This document shows, piece after piece, positions 35,497 to 43,989 of a stretch of 64,000 bases of DNA. The notes beneath the pieces are model-generated. The model did not search any database and was not told where the DNA came from. It saw only the letters and a list, made by a program, of their open reading frames with translations. The stretch is taken from contig PALM01000030.1 in NCBI GenBank assembly GCA_002706365.1, positions 62,001-126,000 of the forward strand, written 5' to 3'. The position numbers and the translations under genes are program-made. This DNA is from Flavobacteriales bacterium. Lineage in GTDB: Bacteria; Bacteroidota; Bacteroidia; Flavobacteriales_E; Vicingaceae. The stretch's first letter is position 1. Every line of letters starts with the position of its first letter.

Positions 35497-36754
35497 GCAG
35501 GCTTTATTTTCAACTGATAGCTTGATTATCCTTTCAAAGTCGCCCAGCTGGCCTATACGTTGGGGAGTTACAGTAATATCCGGCACCCTATTGATTGCTA
35601 TTCTTTTTGCTTCCATTGTAAAGCTGCCGGAAAAGGTTGATGGAAGAGTTCAACTTATAAAGTCAACCGCTTTAAACCACATCTACCCCAATTCCGGAGG
35701 CTACATTGAAAAAATCCTCGTTAAAGAAGGAGAAGAAGTTGAAAAGGATCAGCTTCTGGCAATACTGCATAAGAGCGGACAGATCAAGCCTACTAAAGCA
35801 TTACAAATCCTATATGAAGACCTTCAATTAGCTGAACTAGACACCCAAAAACTGCTTAATCATTCTTATCAGCTAGAGCTTGAATCTGAACTCAATACTA
35901 AGCTAAGCAGATTTAGCAGAAGTCTAAAAGACCTTATCGATGAGAGAGAAATTGTAATAATCGAGAATGCTCAGAACTATTATGAAAATAAGCTTAGGCA
36001 GCTCAAAGAATCAAAAAAGGTTCAAAAAGCACAGCTAGACGTTAATAGGGAAGAACTAAAGCTGGCTCATTTAAAATTTCAAACGGATAGCCTCTTATTT
36101 GAAGAAAAGGTGATTCCACTTCAAGCATATCGGAATGCAAATGAAGCATATCTAAGATCAAAAGCTAACTACCTTGGCTTAAGTAGATCTATCCAACAAA
36201 ATGAACTCCAGATCATAGAAACGAAGAAGTCTAGGATCGATCAACTACACTCTCAAAAACAAAAGCTAAACCTGCTGAGAAAGGATGTAGAACAACATAA
36301 AGAGGCATTGATCTCCGGTATAGAAGAAAGACTTGCTCAGACAATAATCAAGGCCAATTCAGATGGAATCATCCATATTCATGAAGGGGCTATAGCGGGC
36401 ACTATGGTGAGTGAAAGTGAGGCTTTGTTTGCAATTGAAGCTATTGATAACAAGATCTATGGATTAGCCAAGATCAAGTCGAGCCAAAGCGGAAAACTAA
36501 AACCAGGCCTTAAAGCCCTTCTCGAATTAGATGCCTATTCCGCTTCAGAATATGGATATATCACTGCTGAGCTAATTGAAATTGGGGAATTACTATCAGA
36601 AGATGAATATCAACTAAAGCTATTACTACCTAAACAACTTAGAACTAGTAGTGGAATTATAATACCCTACAAGGCTCAGATGACAGGCAGGGTATTTATC
36701 ATCTGTGAATCGATGACGCTTTTGGAAAGGATAATCAATTTAAAACGCTTTTAA
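35483..36754 (+). CDS. HlyD-family membrane fusion protein of the lan exporter
   Basis: 423 residues. One N-terminal membrane anchor (WGVTVISGTLLIAILFASIV), a lipoyl-like half (GGYIEKILVKEGEEVEKDQLLAIL), a long coiled-coil hairpin (about 105-275, rich in K, E, L and Q), the second lipoyl half (TIIKANSDGIIHIHEGAIAGTMVSE) and a beta-barrel region. It links the LanT exporter in the inner membrane to an outer membrane TolC-type channel, which is not encoded here. It is the last gene of the operon. The C39-ABC plus HlyD pair is the usual export route for GG-leader peptides in Gram-negative bacteria. Confidence 0.93.
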   Translation: MKENEQALFSTDSLIILSKSPSWPIRWGVTVISGTLLIAILFASIVKLPEKVDGRVQLIKSTALNHIYPNSGGYIEKILVKEGEEVEKDQLLAILHKSGQIKPTKALQILYEDLQLAELDTQKLLNHSYQLELESELNTKLSRFSRSLKDLIDEREIVIIENAQNYYENKLRQLKESKKVQKAQLDVNREELKLAHLKFQTDSLLFEEKVIPLQAYRNANEAYLRSKANYLGLSRSIQQNELQIIETKKSRIDQLHSQKQKLNLLRKDVEQHKEALISGIEERLAQTIIKANSDGIIHIHEGAIAGTMVSESEALFAIEAIDNKIYGLAKIKSSQSGKLKPGLKALLELDAYSASEYGYITAELIEIGELLSEDEYQLKLLLPKQLRTSSGIIIPYKAQMTGRVFIICESMTLLERIINLKRF

Positions 36755-36787
36755 GACTATGAATACAAAATCAATCAGATACCTTTT

Positions 36788-36811
36788 GTACGTCATTTAT
36801 CCGTACATTTG
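36788..36811 (+). promoter_or_regulatory. tacAT promoter and candidate operator
   Basis: GTACG (36788-36792) and CGTAC (36802-36806) form an inverted repeat; the right arm overlaps the exact -7 box TACATTTG (36804-36811). The box ends 4 bases before the ATG at 36816, so the mRNA should be leaderless and repression by the antitoxin is easy to picture. Confidence 0.5.
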
Positions 36812-36815
36812 TAGT

Positions 36816-37115
36816 ATGACAACAAAAACTGCAAGATTTGAAGCTCGATGGACAGCTAAGCAGAAGGAGCTTTTTGAAAAAGCCTCTGTAATTGGCGGTT
36901 TTAGATCATTATCTGAATTTGTTTTGTATACGGTTCAGCGTCAGGCAGAAGTAATAATTGAGGAGCATGAGAATTTCCTCAGCTCTAAAAAGGATCAAAA
37001 GATCTTTGCTGATGCATTACTAAACCCTCCAGCTCCTAATGCTAAACTCAGAAAGGCTGCTAAAAAGTACTTAGATTCCATCGATCATAATGAATCAGCA
37101 GACCGGTCTTCTTAA
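36816..37115 (+). CDS. tacA: DUF1778 (TacA-type) antitoxin
   Basis: 99 residues. MTTKTARFEARWTAKQKELFEKASVIGGFRSLSEFVLYTVQRQAE is a DUF1778 ribbon-helix-helix domain; the C-terminal helix (NPPAPNAKLRKAAKKYLDSI) is the usual toxin-binding tail with its NPPxPN turn. It pairs with the GNAT toxin gene that overlaps it by 26 bases. The ATG at 36816 is chosen over 36759 because the promoter box TACATTTG ends just before it. The module follows the last lan export gene by about 60 bases. Confidence 0.92.
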   Translation: MTTKTARFEARWTAKQKELFEKASVIGGFRSLSEFVLYTVQRQAEVIIEEHENFLSSKKDQKIFADALLNPPAPNAKLRKAAKKYLDSIDHNESADRSS

Positions 37116-37593
37116 GTCAGCACATAATCGCAAAGGCTTTGATTGTGGTATCCCCCAATTGGATAACTATTTAAAAAAGCAGGCGAATCAAGATGTTAAA
37201 AAAGGCCTGTCGATATGCTTTGTATTAATTGATGAAGAAAATCAAAATGTCATTGGTTATTATACACTTTCCAACTATTCAATTGATAGAGATTACCTGC
37301 CTGAACAAGTCGTAAAAAGATTTCCAAGCTCGTATGTAAAGATACCTGCGACCTTGCTTGGTAGACTAGCAATTGATTCTAAGCACAAAGGGAAAGGTCT
37401 AGGGGAAAGATTGCTAATGGATGCGCTAAAAAGAAGCTATGATGTAGCTAAAGATAAGCTTGGTTCAATAGGCGTAGTAGTTGACCCTATTGATGAAAGT
37501 GCTACCCAATTCTACGCCTCCTACGGATTTATCCTACTAGCTGATTGTGGAAAGATGTTTCTTCCAATGAGAACTAATGCGCAGTTGTTTTAA
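37090..37593 (+). CDS. tacT: GNAT acetyltransferase toxin, TacT-like
   Basis: 167 residues. FDCGIPQLDNYLKKQANQDVKKGLS is the diagnostic N-terminus of TacT/AtaT-type toxins, and LLGRLAIDSKHKGKGLGERLLMDAL is the acetyl-CoA binding loop (R/Q-x-x-G-x-G/A). A conserved tyrosine lies in QFYASYGF. Such toxins acetylate charged tRNAs and stop translation. The ATG at 37090 is inside tacA. The pairing, order and lengths are all normal for a tacAT module. Confidence 0.92.
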   Translation: MNQQTGLLKSAHNRKGFDCGIPQLDNYLKKQANQDVKKGLSICFVLIDEENQNVIGYYTLSNYSIDRDYLPEQVVKRFPSSYVKIPATLLGRLAIDSKHKGKGLGERLLMDALKRSYDVAKDKLGSIGVVVDPIDESATQFYASYGFILLADCGKMFLPMRTNAQLF

Positions 37594-37749
37594 TAGAAAG
37601 AAAATTCAAAAATCAAACAGATTAGCTTAATCACTATTTGAAGTAATCAGAAAAGTTAATAACTTGAAAAGCCTAAGAATCGTTTTCCGCAGTTACCAAT
37701 GAGAATGAAAAGGTACCTACGCATCGATTAATTAGGTCATTCAATTGCA
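37594..37749. other. short intergenic region without recognised features
   Basis: AT-rich, 156 bases between tacT and the LytTR gene. No gene, strong palindrome or exact TAnnTTTG box was found. Confidence 0.5.
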
Positions 37750-38523
37750 ATGAAAACTATTGTAAGCATATTTGAAAAAAAGTGGCAAGTAGTATTGCTA
37801 TCAATTAGTATAGTATTGTTCCTAACGATTAGTAAGGATCTGCTACACTCTTTTATTGAAGATTATAATTTCTATTTATCTGAATCTCTACTCTTCGGAA
37901 CATTTTGGCTTTTGCATATCCCCTTTCTAGTTTGGGGTAGAAATTTGCTAAAGCAACTTAATTGGTTCACAAAAACATTAGCAGCACTCGCAATTAGCAT
38001 CTTGCATATTACTGTTTTCTCATTTCTTGTCTTCTTTATCTCTTTTCTGTTCTACAATCACACATTTAGTTTTATTGATGTGTTTATAGACACTCTTGTA
38101 GACAATGGTCTTTCTTGTCTTCTTATTTATACACCATTTGCTTTCATATATCCTAAATTAAAGAGTAAAAAGCTCGGAAAATTGAAACCATTAATGAAGA
38201 TTAAAGTTGACTATAAAAATTCGGTTCAATTTATATCGATTGAGGATATCTTATACATTAAATCTGAAAGACCATACACGGCTATAGTTACCAAAGAGAG
38301 GTCATATCTTCATAACAACACATTGAAGGACTTCTTGAAATCAATGCCAAGTGACAAGTTCATTCAAGTGCATAAGAGCAGTATTATCAATATCAATCAT
38401 ATTGACTCATATACCTCTAGGAAGAATGGGGATTATGATGTTTTGATGTTGAATGGGGATTTATTGAAAGTCAGCAGAAATTTCAATAAGAATTTTAAAA
38501 AATTTTCGAGAAGCCCCGGATAG
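37750..38523 (+). CDS. membrane-anchored LytTR transcriptional regulator
   Basis: 257 residues. Four hydrophobic spans lie in the first about 135 residues; a LytTR DNA-binding domain follows (KIKVDYKNSVQFISIEDILYIKSERPYTAI ... FIQVHKSSIININHIDSYTS ... LLKVSRNF). This type, without a receiver domain, senses a signal in the membrane and binds DNA directly. Known LytTR sites are direct repeats spaced about 21-22 bp, which by coincidence or design equals the half-site spacing in the lan operators. It is thus one of two candidate regulators of the lan genes; it may instead control the dioxygenase-like and YceI genes that follow. Confidence 0.88.
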   Translation: MKTIVSIFEKKWQVVLLSISIVLFLTISKDLLHSFIEDYNFYLSESLLFGTFWLLHIPFLVWGRNLLKQLNWFTKTLAALAISILHITVFSFLVFFISFLFYNHTFSFIDVFIDTLVDNGLSCLLIYTPFAFIYPKLKSKKLGKLKPLMKIKVDYKNSVQFISIEDILYIKSERPYTAIVTKERSYLHNNTLKDFLKSMPSDKFIQVHKSSIININHIDSYTSRKNGDYDVLMLNGDLLKVSRNFNKNFKKFSRSPG

Positions 38524-38609
38524 AGTATGAAGTACTCATTTGAGCACTTTTGAATCTATAAGTCTCGTCATTAACTCTTATGTTGTTTCTATCGATAACA
38601 TTTCATGAT

Positions 38610-39236
38610 ATGAAACAATTACAAATAGTATTATTCTTTAGCCTACTACTCTCAAACTGCGCAAATTCCCAAAACTCGCCACCTAGGCTAGTTGGAGCTC
38701 CATGTGAGGGATGTGAGGCAATCTTTGAATATGGGAATAGACAATTATCAAACACAGACACTTTAGCTGATTTTGAAAAGCAAGGTGTTCAAATAAAAGT
38801 GGAAGGAACTATCTATCTGCAAGATGAAAAGACCGCTGCCAACAATGTGATTCTCTATATATATCATACAAATCAAGAAGGTGTTTATGAGCCAAGTCCA
38901 AATGCAGATGGATGGGGAAAGAAACATGGCTATAATCGTACTTGGCTTAAAACGGATGAGAATGGATACTATTCATTCTACACTTTAAAACCGGCTCCAT
39001 ATCCAAACAGATCAGACCCGGCTCATATTCATTATGAGATACTCGAACCAAATGGCAAATACTATTATCTACCTAGCTGTCATTTTGAAGGAGATAGTTT
39101 ACTTGGTGAAAATCATATTAATCCAAGATCACCAAGAGGAGGGCATTCAGGTTTATTAAGGTTTAGAAGAGAAGGCAATTTATTGATTGCACGAAGAGAT
39201 ATAATCCTAGGAAGAAATATTCCCGATTATGAATAA
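38610..39236 (+). CDS. intradiol ring-cleavage dioxygenase-like lipoprotein
   Basis: 208 residues from the ATG at 38610. Lipoprotein signal peptide with cysteine in LLLSNCANS. The fold signature of intradiol dioxygenases is visible: VKVEGTIY-like first strand (IKVEGTIYLQDEKT), a loop with YNRTWLKTDENGYYSFYTLKPAPYP and the paired histidines AHIHYEI, which with tyrosines normally bind ferric iron. Such exported family members occur widely in Bacteroidota and their substrates are unknown; cleavage of a catechol is possible but not shown. The stop overlaps the YceI start by 8 bases, so the two act together. LytTR lies directly upstream. Confidence 0.8.
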   Translation: MKQLQIVLFFSLLLSNCANSQNSPPRLVGAPCEGCEAIFEYGNRQLSNTDTLADFEKQGVQIKVEGTIYLQDEKTAANNVILYIYHTNQEGVYEPSPNADGWGKKHGYNRTWLKTDENGYYSFYTLKPAPYPNRSDPAHIHYEILEPNGKYYYLPSCHFEGDSLLGENHINPRSPRGGHSGLLRFRREGNLLIARRDIILGRNIPDYE

Positions 39237-39915
39237 ATATTTAGCAGTCCTGTTAATTGCTTTGGCTTTTTCTTCTTGTTTGGGCAAACATGATTCAAAT
39301 GCTCAGGATGCTAAGATTATCAAACATGTCAGCACTCAAAACATCCCTTCACAAGATACTATTCAAGTCGATCTATCATCCTCAAATGTTCGCTGGAAGG
39401 GAACCAAAATGAGAGGTGCTGGAAAACATGAAGGAATAATTCAATTGCAAGAAGGATATTTTCTAATAATTCATGACACAATAGTTGGAGGTGAGTTCAT
39501 CCTAAATATGAATACCATTGAAGTAACTGATATTCCAGAACATGAACCAATTCCTAGAAAACGTTTCAATGACCATATGAAAAGTGAGGATTTTTTCAAT
39601 GCTTCCAAGTATCCAATTTCAAAATTTTCTATTGCAAGAATACAAGGCCATACTCAAGATAGCATCTTAATATTTGGAGTTTTAACTATCAAAGATGTTT
39701 CTAGACATATTTCATTCAAAGCAGCCAAACAAAAGAGTGTTGTTTCAACAAAATTTAAGTTCGATAGATTCAAATGGAATATCAATTATGAAGGCGATTG
39801 GATCGATGAGACTTTTGTTGATAAGGACATTGAAATATCAATAGAATTGAAAATGAATATTAGAGATAGAAAAAATTTTGATAAACCCTTTGCACCTGCT
39901 CACGCTCCCCAATGA
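39229..39915 (+). CDS. YceI-family lipoprotein
   Basis: 228 residues, lipoprotein signal with cysteine in ALAFSSCLG. The body matches the YceI lipocalin-like barrel (SSNVRWKGTKMRGAGKHEGIIQLQEGYF, GGEFILNMNTIEVTD, HMKSEDFFNASKYPISKFSI, GVLTIKDVSRHISFKA, FKWNINYEGDW). YceI proteins bind long isoprenoid or fatty chains such as polyprenyl quinones in the periplasm. It is coupled to the dioxygenase-like gene by an 8-base overlap, which suggests that a hydrophobic quinone- or catechol-like compound may be the common theme. That is inference. Confidence 0.88.
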   Translation: MNKYLAVLLIALAFSSCLGKHDSNAQDAKIIKHVSTQNIPSQDTIQVDLSSSNVRWKGTKMRGAGKHEGIIQLQEGYFLIIHDTIVGGEFILNMNTIEVTDIPEHEPIPRKRFNDHMKSEDFFNASKYPISKFSIARIQGHTQDSILIFGVLTIKDVSRHISFKAAKQKSVVSTKFKFDRFKWNINYEGDWIDETFVDKDIEISIELKMNIRDRKNFDKPFAPAHAPQ

Positions 39916-39965
39916 TTATCTTTCCTGATGTATAATGTTAACTAAAGAGAAGCCTTCTTCAAAAC

Positions 39966-41495
39966 ATGCTTAATCTCCTCCAGAAGCACTTTGGCCTATT
40001 AATCTTAGGCATTGCAATCCTTATTGGTCTGCTCAGCTATGATCAATACGGCATTGCCTGGGATGAGCACAGTCAGCGAGAAATTGGCATGGTGAGCTAT
40101 GAGTATGTGTTCGAAAACGACACCACCCTACTCAATTGGAAAGACAAGGATTATGGAGTGGCCTTTGAACTGCCGTTGATCTTTATTGAAAAGACTTTAG
40201 GCTTGGACAACAGTCGGCACATTTACCTGATGCGGCATTGGGTGGCTCATTTGTTCTTCTTGATTACCGGCTACTTCCTTTTCCTACTGATCGATTATCT
40301 ATACCGGAACAAACTGTTAGCCAGTATTGGCTTTCTCTTGCTCTTATTGCACCCCAGGGTCTATGCGCATTCCTTTTTCAATAGCAAAGACATTCCCTTT
40401 ATGGGCATGTTTATCATTTCACTCTACTATATGATAAGAGCTCTTGATTCCAAGAGCATACTTCGCTTTATTGGCCTGGGAATCTGTAGTGGAATCCTGG
40501 TCAATCTCAGACTAATGGGAATATTACTTGTACTTGCCGTCTTAGTGGTTTTAAGTGTAGATCTGTTAAAGAGCAGTCGGAAGAAAACGGAGCTTAAATT
40601 GATGGGGCTATACCTAGCCTTTAGCTTCCTTAGCCTTTACATCACTTGGCCATATCTCTGGAGCAACCCCTTTCAGAACCTCAGCACAGCCTTTGAGAAC
40701 ATGGCCAGCTTCAGATGGAATGAGCTGGTCTTATTCGAAGGAGAGTTGATCAACGCCACGAACCTGCCCTGGTATTACATTCCAAAATGGTTTATCATCA
40801 GCACTCCCCTCTTCTACCTTCTCTTTGGGGCATTTGGTAGCATATTGCTCTTACTTCATTTCATTCAAAAGCCCAAAAGCTTTATCGATAACACCCAAAA
40901 AAGGCACAATCTGCTCTTCTTGGCTTTCTTTCTGGTCCCAATCATTGCAATCATCATTTTAGATTCAGTGGTATATGATGGATGGCGACAGCTATTCTTT
41001 ATCTACCCTCCCTTTATTCTATTGGCAATCTATGGCCTTTCCCATTTACAAACAAAGACCAAGGTCTACAAAGCTAGTCTGAACATTGTAGCCATAACGA
41101 TAGCATTATCTGGCATTAATATAATTAGAACTTTCCCATTTCAACATGTTTACTTCAATGAATTGTTTGCCTTCAAGAAGGAGGAATATCTTAGAAAGCA
41201 TTATGAAATGGATTATTGGGGAGTTTCCTACAGACAAGCATTAGAGTATATTTTATCAGAAGACCCTCAGCCTAATATTCAAGTAGCAGTTGCTAATGAG
41301 CCCGGAAAACTAAATCTCGATATACTTCCTATTCCAGATCGTAATAGGATTGAGATCGTGGATTTTGAGTCGGCCAGCTATTACATCACCAACTACAGAT
41401 GGCATCCACAGGACCATTCAGAAATGAAAGATCAACATCTACATTCCATTCATCTAGATGGGAATACCATCGTCTCCATTTTCAAGCTGAAATAG
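39966..41495 (+). CDS. GT39/ArnT-like membrane glycosyltransferase
   Basis: 509 residues with about 11 membrane spans. The first periplasmic loop holds AWDEHSQREIG, with the acidic pair of the GT-C fold (Asp-Glu after TM1), and the second loop has HPRVYAHSFFNSKDIPFM. These enzymes use polyprenyl-phosphate sugars to glycosylate lipids or proteins on the periplasmic side. It could decorate lipid A or proteins; no substrate is indicated. It is followed by a small hairpin with T-run at 41494-41512 and precedes the PLP enzyme, which has its own promoter. Confidence 0.8.
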   Translation: MLNLLQKHFGLLILGIAILIGLLSYDQYGIAWDEHSQREIGMVSYEYVFENDTTLLNWKDKDYGVAFELPLIFIEKTLGLDNSRHIYLMRHWVAHLFFLITGYFLFLLIDYLYRNKLLASIGFLLLLLHPRVYAHSFFNSKDIPFMGMFIISLYYMIRALDSKSILRFIGLGICSGILVNLRLMGILLVLAVLVVLSVDLLKSSRKKTELKLMGLYLAFSFLSLYITWPYLWSNPFQNLSTAFENMASFRWNELVLFEGELINATNLPWYYIPKWFIISTPLFYLLFGAFGSILLLLHFIQKPKSFIDNTQKRHNLLFLAFFLVPIIAIIILDSVVYDGWRQLFFIYPPFILLAIYGLSHLQTKTKVYKASLNIVAITIALSGINIIRTFPFQHVYFNELFAFKKEEYLRKHYEMDYWGVSYRQALEYILSEDPQPNIQVAVANEPGKLNLDILPIPDRNRIEIVDFESASYYITNYRWHPQDHSEMKDQHLHSIHLDGNTIVSIFKLK

Positions 41496-41512
41496 CAGGC
41501 CTCCCTGCTTTT
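41494..41512 (+). terminator. short terminator hairpin after the glycosyltransferase
   Basis: AGCAGG and CCTGCT form a 6-bp stem with a 4-base loop, followed by TTTT. It overlaps the stop codon region. Confidence 0.45.
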
Positions 41513-41571
41513 CGCAGTATTGAAATTTAAGACTACATCCCAATCATTACAGCATTTCAAAAGGCATTTCC

Positions 41572-41579
41572 TACCTTTG
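41572..41579 (+). promoter_or_regulatory. -7 promoter box TACCTTTG of the PLP enzyme
   Basis: Exact TAnnTTTG match within the upstream extension of the reading frame; it supports the ATG at 41607 with a leader of about 24 bases. Confidence 0.5.
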
Positions 41580-41606
41580 CAATCTCAAAAAAAAGAAGCA
41601 GATTTT

Positions 41607-43472
41607 ATGCAGAAAGTCGATTCAACGATCAGTACAAAAAGCCAAATGGAAAGAATGGATTATTTGAAGAATGTGGTGGCAAATATGCCTGAAGATTGGT
41701 TGCGACTAACAACTCATCGATTGGATATCTACAATGAGGGAAAAGCCAAAATCGAATTCCTCGATGGCTTTGAAGAACTGTATAAGAATGGGAATGCTGA
41801 TAAAACTACTCTTAGCGAACTACCTACTGCATATGATTACATAAGATTGGGGCATCCCTTATCTTCAGTTTTTGAATGGGCTATTGCAAAAGAGTATGGC
41901 CTAGAAGCAAATCAAGTCATCAATTTCTCTTCGCAGATCATGCCCATCATGGCGGTTTTGCGCAAAAACCTATTCGATAATAGAAATACGCTAATTTGCT
42001 ATGAAGGAGAACTCCCTAATGCATTCAATGCTCAGACGATCAAAGATGTGTATGGCTATTCTTTTGAGTTGAGAAAGGTATATGATTCAGCTGAAGTCCT
42101 CGATTTTGATGGCAGCACCATCTTTATTCGTGAAGCCGAGCATTTCAATGAGCTTGAAATGAATGAGAATATTGATTTCACGATTCGCATTCATCCTGTT
42201 TTGGGTAGCGTTATTCTAGCTAGCGACAAAAATTATGTTTCGGAAATACAGCATGTAAGAAGAAGGGAAAGCATAGCAATGACGCCTTCAGACTCTCTGG
42301 CAGCCATTAAGCTATTGCTTGATTCAAATGATCAGCCAAATGTCAGTGATGTTAAAGCTGAAAAAGCAAAAGTTGAGTCAACGATCAAAGATATTACCGG
42401 CACGAATGACAAGCCATTGATAGGTTCTTCAGGACTGTCTGTTCAGTATTGTATTATGATGGGCTTGGTGGAAGATGCCTTGGAAAATCATCCGGGGAAA
42501 GCCATAAAATTCATCGTGCCACCGAACTGTTATGGTGGCACCAATGATCAAGCTAGGAGAGTTGCAGCTTGTCTGGATTCAGTAGACATAATGGATTTAC
42601 CGGTAGATGGTGATCACGATATGGTAAAGAGCATAGATATGGTGCTTGAAGAAGCGGCCAGACAAGATGCAGTGCCTTACATCATTGCCGAGATCCCAAC
42701 CAACCCAAGAGTTGAAGTCCCTAATCTGAAAGAGTTAAGAAACGCACTTACAAAGTCGAGAAAGACTGCAAATGGCGATACTGCTATTGATCCGGTTTTC
42801 ATTCTAGACCAAACTTTTTGTCCGAACGTCCAATTCCTTGGTGAAGGCAAAATGCTTTCTGAAGTGCGCACCATCTCTTATGCCAGCGGGTCTAAATTCC
42901 CAAGCGGTGGAAAATGCACTGCGGGTTATTTAGTGGTGAATCAAAAAGCGAATGCGCTGCTTGAGAAGCTTGAAAAACACTTGGTGCTTTGCGACAATGA
43001 AGCTACTTCTCAGCAGATAGAGATCCTTGCAGAACAAATGCCTTCAATGATCCAAAGAATTGAAGATGCCTATCAAAATACCCGCTCATTCGTCAATTTT
43101 ATAGAAAAGACCCTCCCGGAAGCCAAGATCAATTTTGTATCTGAAGAATTAGCTGCAGAAGGATTCACTCCTTCGGTCTTTTCATTGGATCTGCCAACTA
43201 AGGGCAGCACTCATGAAGAAAGAGAGGAGTACAAAAGGGCATTAAACAATAAGCTCATTGGTATGATGATTAAAGAGATCCCCAATGAGAGCAAGTATTG
43301 TGTGAGTTACGGACAGTTGAAAGGATGTTATTGGACAATACCCGCAACCTCAACACAGGGAACTACTAAAGAGGCCGATAAGGACTATATCGCAAGAGTT
43401 TCGGTATCAGCGAATCTAGATCTTGAAAAACACAAAGCCGTATTTGAGGATTTTGTGAATGAGATTAGCTAA
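41607..43472 (+). CDS. PLP-dependent enzyme of the Cys/Met metabolism type (fold type I)
   Basis: 621 residues. The chain has the Cys/Met-metabolism PLP core: IGSSGLSVQYCIMMGLVEDAL near the phosphate-binding end, PPNCYGGTNDQARRVA (equivalent to the YGGT loop of cystathionine enzymes), IAEIPTNPRVEVPNL, FILDQTFCPN, and SYASGSKFPSGGKCTAGYLV with the likely Schiff-base lysine in SGSKF. It is about 200 residues longer than MetB/MetC; the extra N-terminal about 230 residues have no clear motif. It could be a C-S lyase or a related transsulfuration enzyme. The frame also opens from TTG 41520, but the promoter box lies in between, so ATG 41607 is chosen. Confidence 0.78.
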   Translation: MQKVDSTISTKSQMERMDYLKNVVANMPEDWLRLTTHRLDIYNEGKAKIEFLDGFEELYKNGNADKTTLSELPTAYDYIRLGHPLSSVFEWAIAKEYGLEANQVINFSSQIMPIMAVLRKNLFDNRNTLICYEGELPNAFNAQTIKDVYGYSFELRKVYDSAEVLDFDGSTIFIREAEHFNELEMNENIDFTIRIHPVLGSVILASDKNYVSEIQHVRRRESIAMTPSDSLAAIKLLLDSNDQPNVSDVKAEKAKVESTIKDITGTNDKPLIGSSGLSVQYCIMMGLVEDALENHPGKAIKFIVPPNCYGGTNDQARRVAACLDSVDIMDLPVDGDHDMVKSIDMVLEEAARQDAVPYIIAEIPTNPRVEVPNLKELRNALTKSRKTANGDTAIDPVFILDQTFCPNVQFLGEGKMLSEVRTISYASGSKFPSGGKCTAGYLVVNQKANALLEKLEKHLVLCDNEATSQQIEILAEQMPSMIQRIEDAYQNTRSFVNFIEKTLPEAKINFVSEELAAEGFTPSVFSLDLPTKGSTHEEREEYKRALNNKLIGMMIKEIPNESKYCVSYGQLKGCYWTIPATSTQGTTKEADKDYIARVSVSANLDLEKHKAVFEDFVNEIS

Positions 43473-43566
43473 TACCAAAGTTGAATCAAGAGGAGAACTG
43501 ATCAGCTGAACTTCTCCCTTACTGTTTAGACCCTGAATGTATCTAACATAAGTGTCAGTTCTGAGA

Positions 43567-43983
43567 TTATGCTTTAGATCGAATTCCTCTGCTTCTTGAT
43601 CTTATCTTGCTTTTCTCCTCAATTGAATACTCTTGGACTAGAATTCTAGCAGGAATATTCCACTCAGAGCTAATGAGTCTAATGTGATTAAGACTTAGTG
43701 TTCTCTTTAGGTTCAATATTTCAGAAGCATGACTCTTACTGCCTATTAATTTGGCAAGATCAGCGCTTTTCAGACCAAGATTCTCCATTCTATCCTTTAT
43801 AATGGCAATGGGATGTGGAAGTGGGATTTCCCTGATCTTTCTCTGCTCATAATTCTCAATTAAGAAGAGTAGAAACTCAAATTCATCGGCCTTGTCGGAA
43901 CCTGGTTCAGGATTATCAAGTTCCAAAAGCCGATTCAATGCATGCTTATATTCTATTTCTGACTTTAATAGTTGTGCTTTCAT
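43567..43983 (-). CDS. higA: HigA-type antitoxin with XRE helix-turn-helix
   Basis: 138 residues. N-terminal helices (IEYKHALNRLLELDNPEPGSDKADEFEFLLFLIENYEQ) are typical for the HigA/YgjM-type antitoxins. They are followed by an HTH (DRMENLGLKSADLAKLIGSKSHASEILNLKRTLSLNHIRLISSEWNIPARIL). It neutralises HigB and represses the operon. It lies 6 bases after higB; toxin before antitoxin is the normal higBA order. The palindrome GTTCCC-N5-GGGAAC at 44327 is the likely operator. Confidence 0.92.
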   Translation of the reverse strand: MKAQLLKSEIEYKHALNRLLELDNPEPGSDKADEFEFLLFLIENYEQRKIREIPLPHPIAIIKDRMENLGLKSADLAKLIGSKSHASEILNLKRTLSLNHIRLISSEWNIPARILVQEYSIEEKSKIRSRSRGIRSKA

Positions 43984-43989
43984 AAAACT

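Noticed and set aside
29008-36754. Relation to the pinensin type of Bacteroidota lanthipeptides
   Set aside because: Here LanB is a single full-length chain and the precursor cores do not resemble pinensin as I know it; only the general class I assignment is kept.
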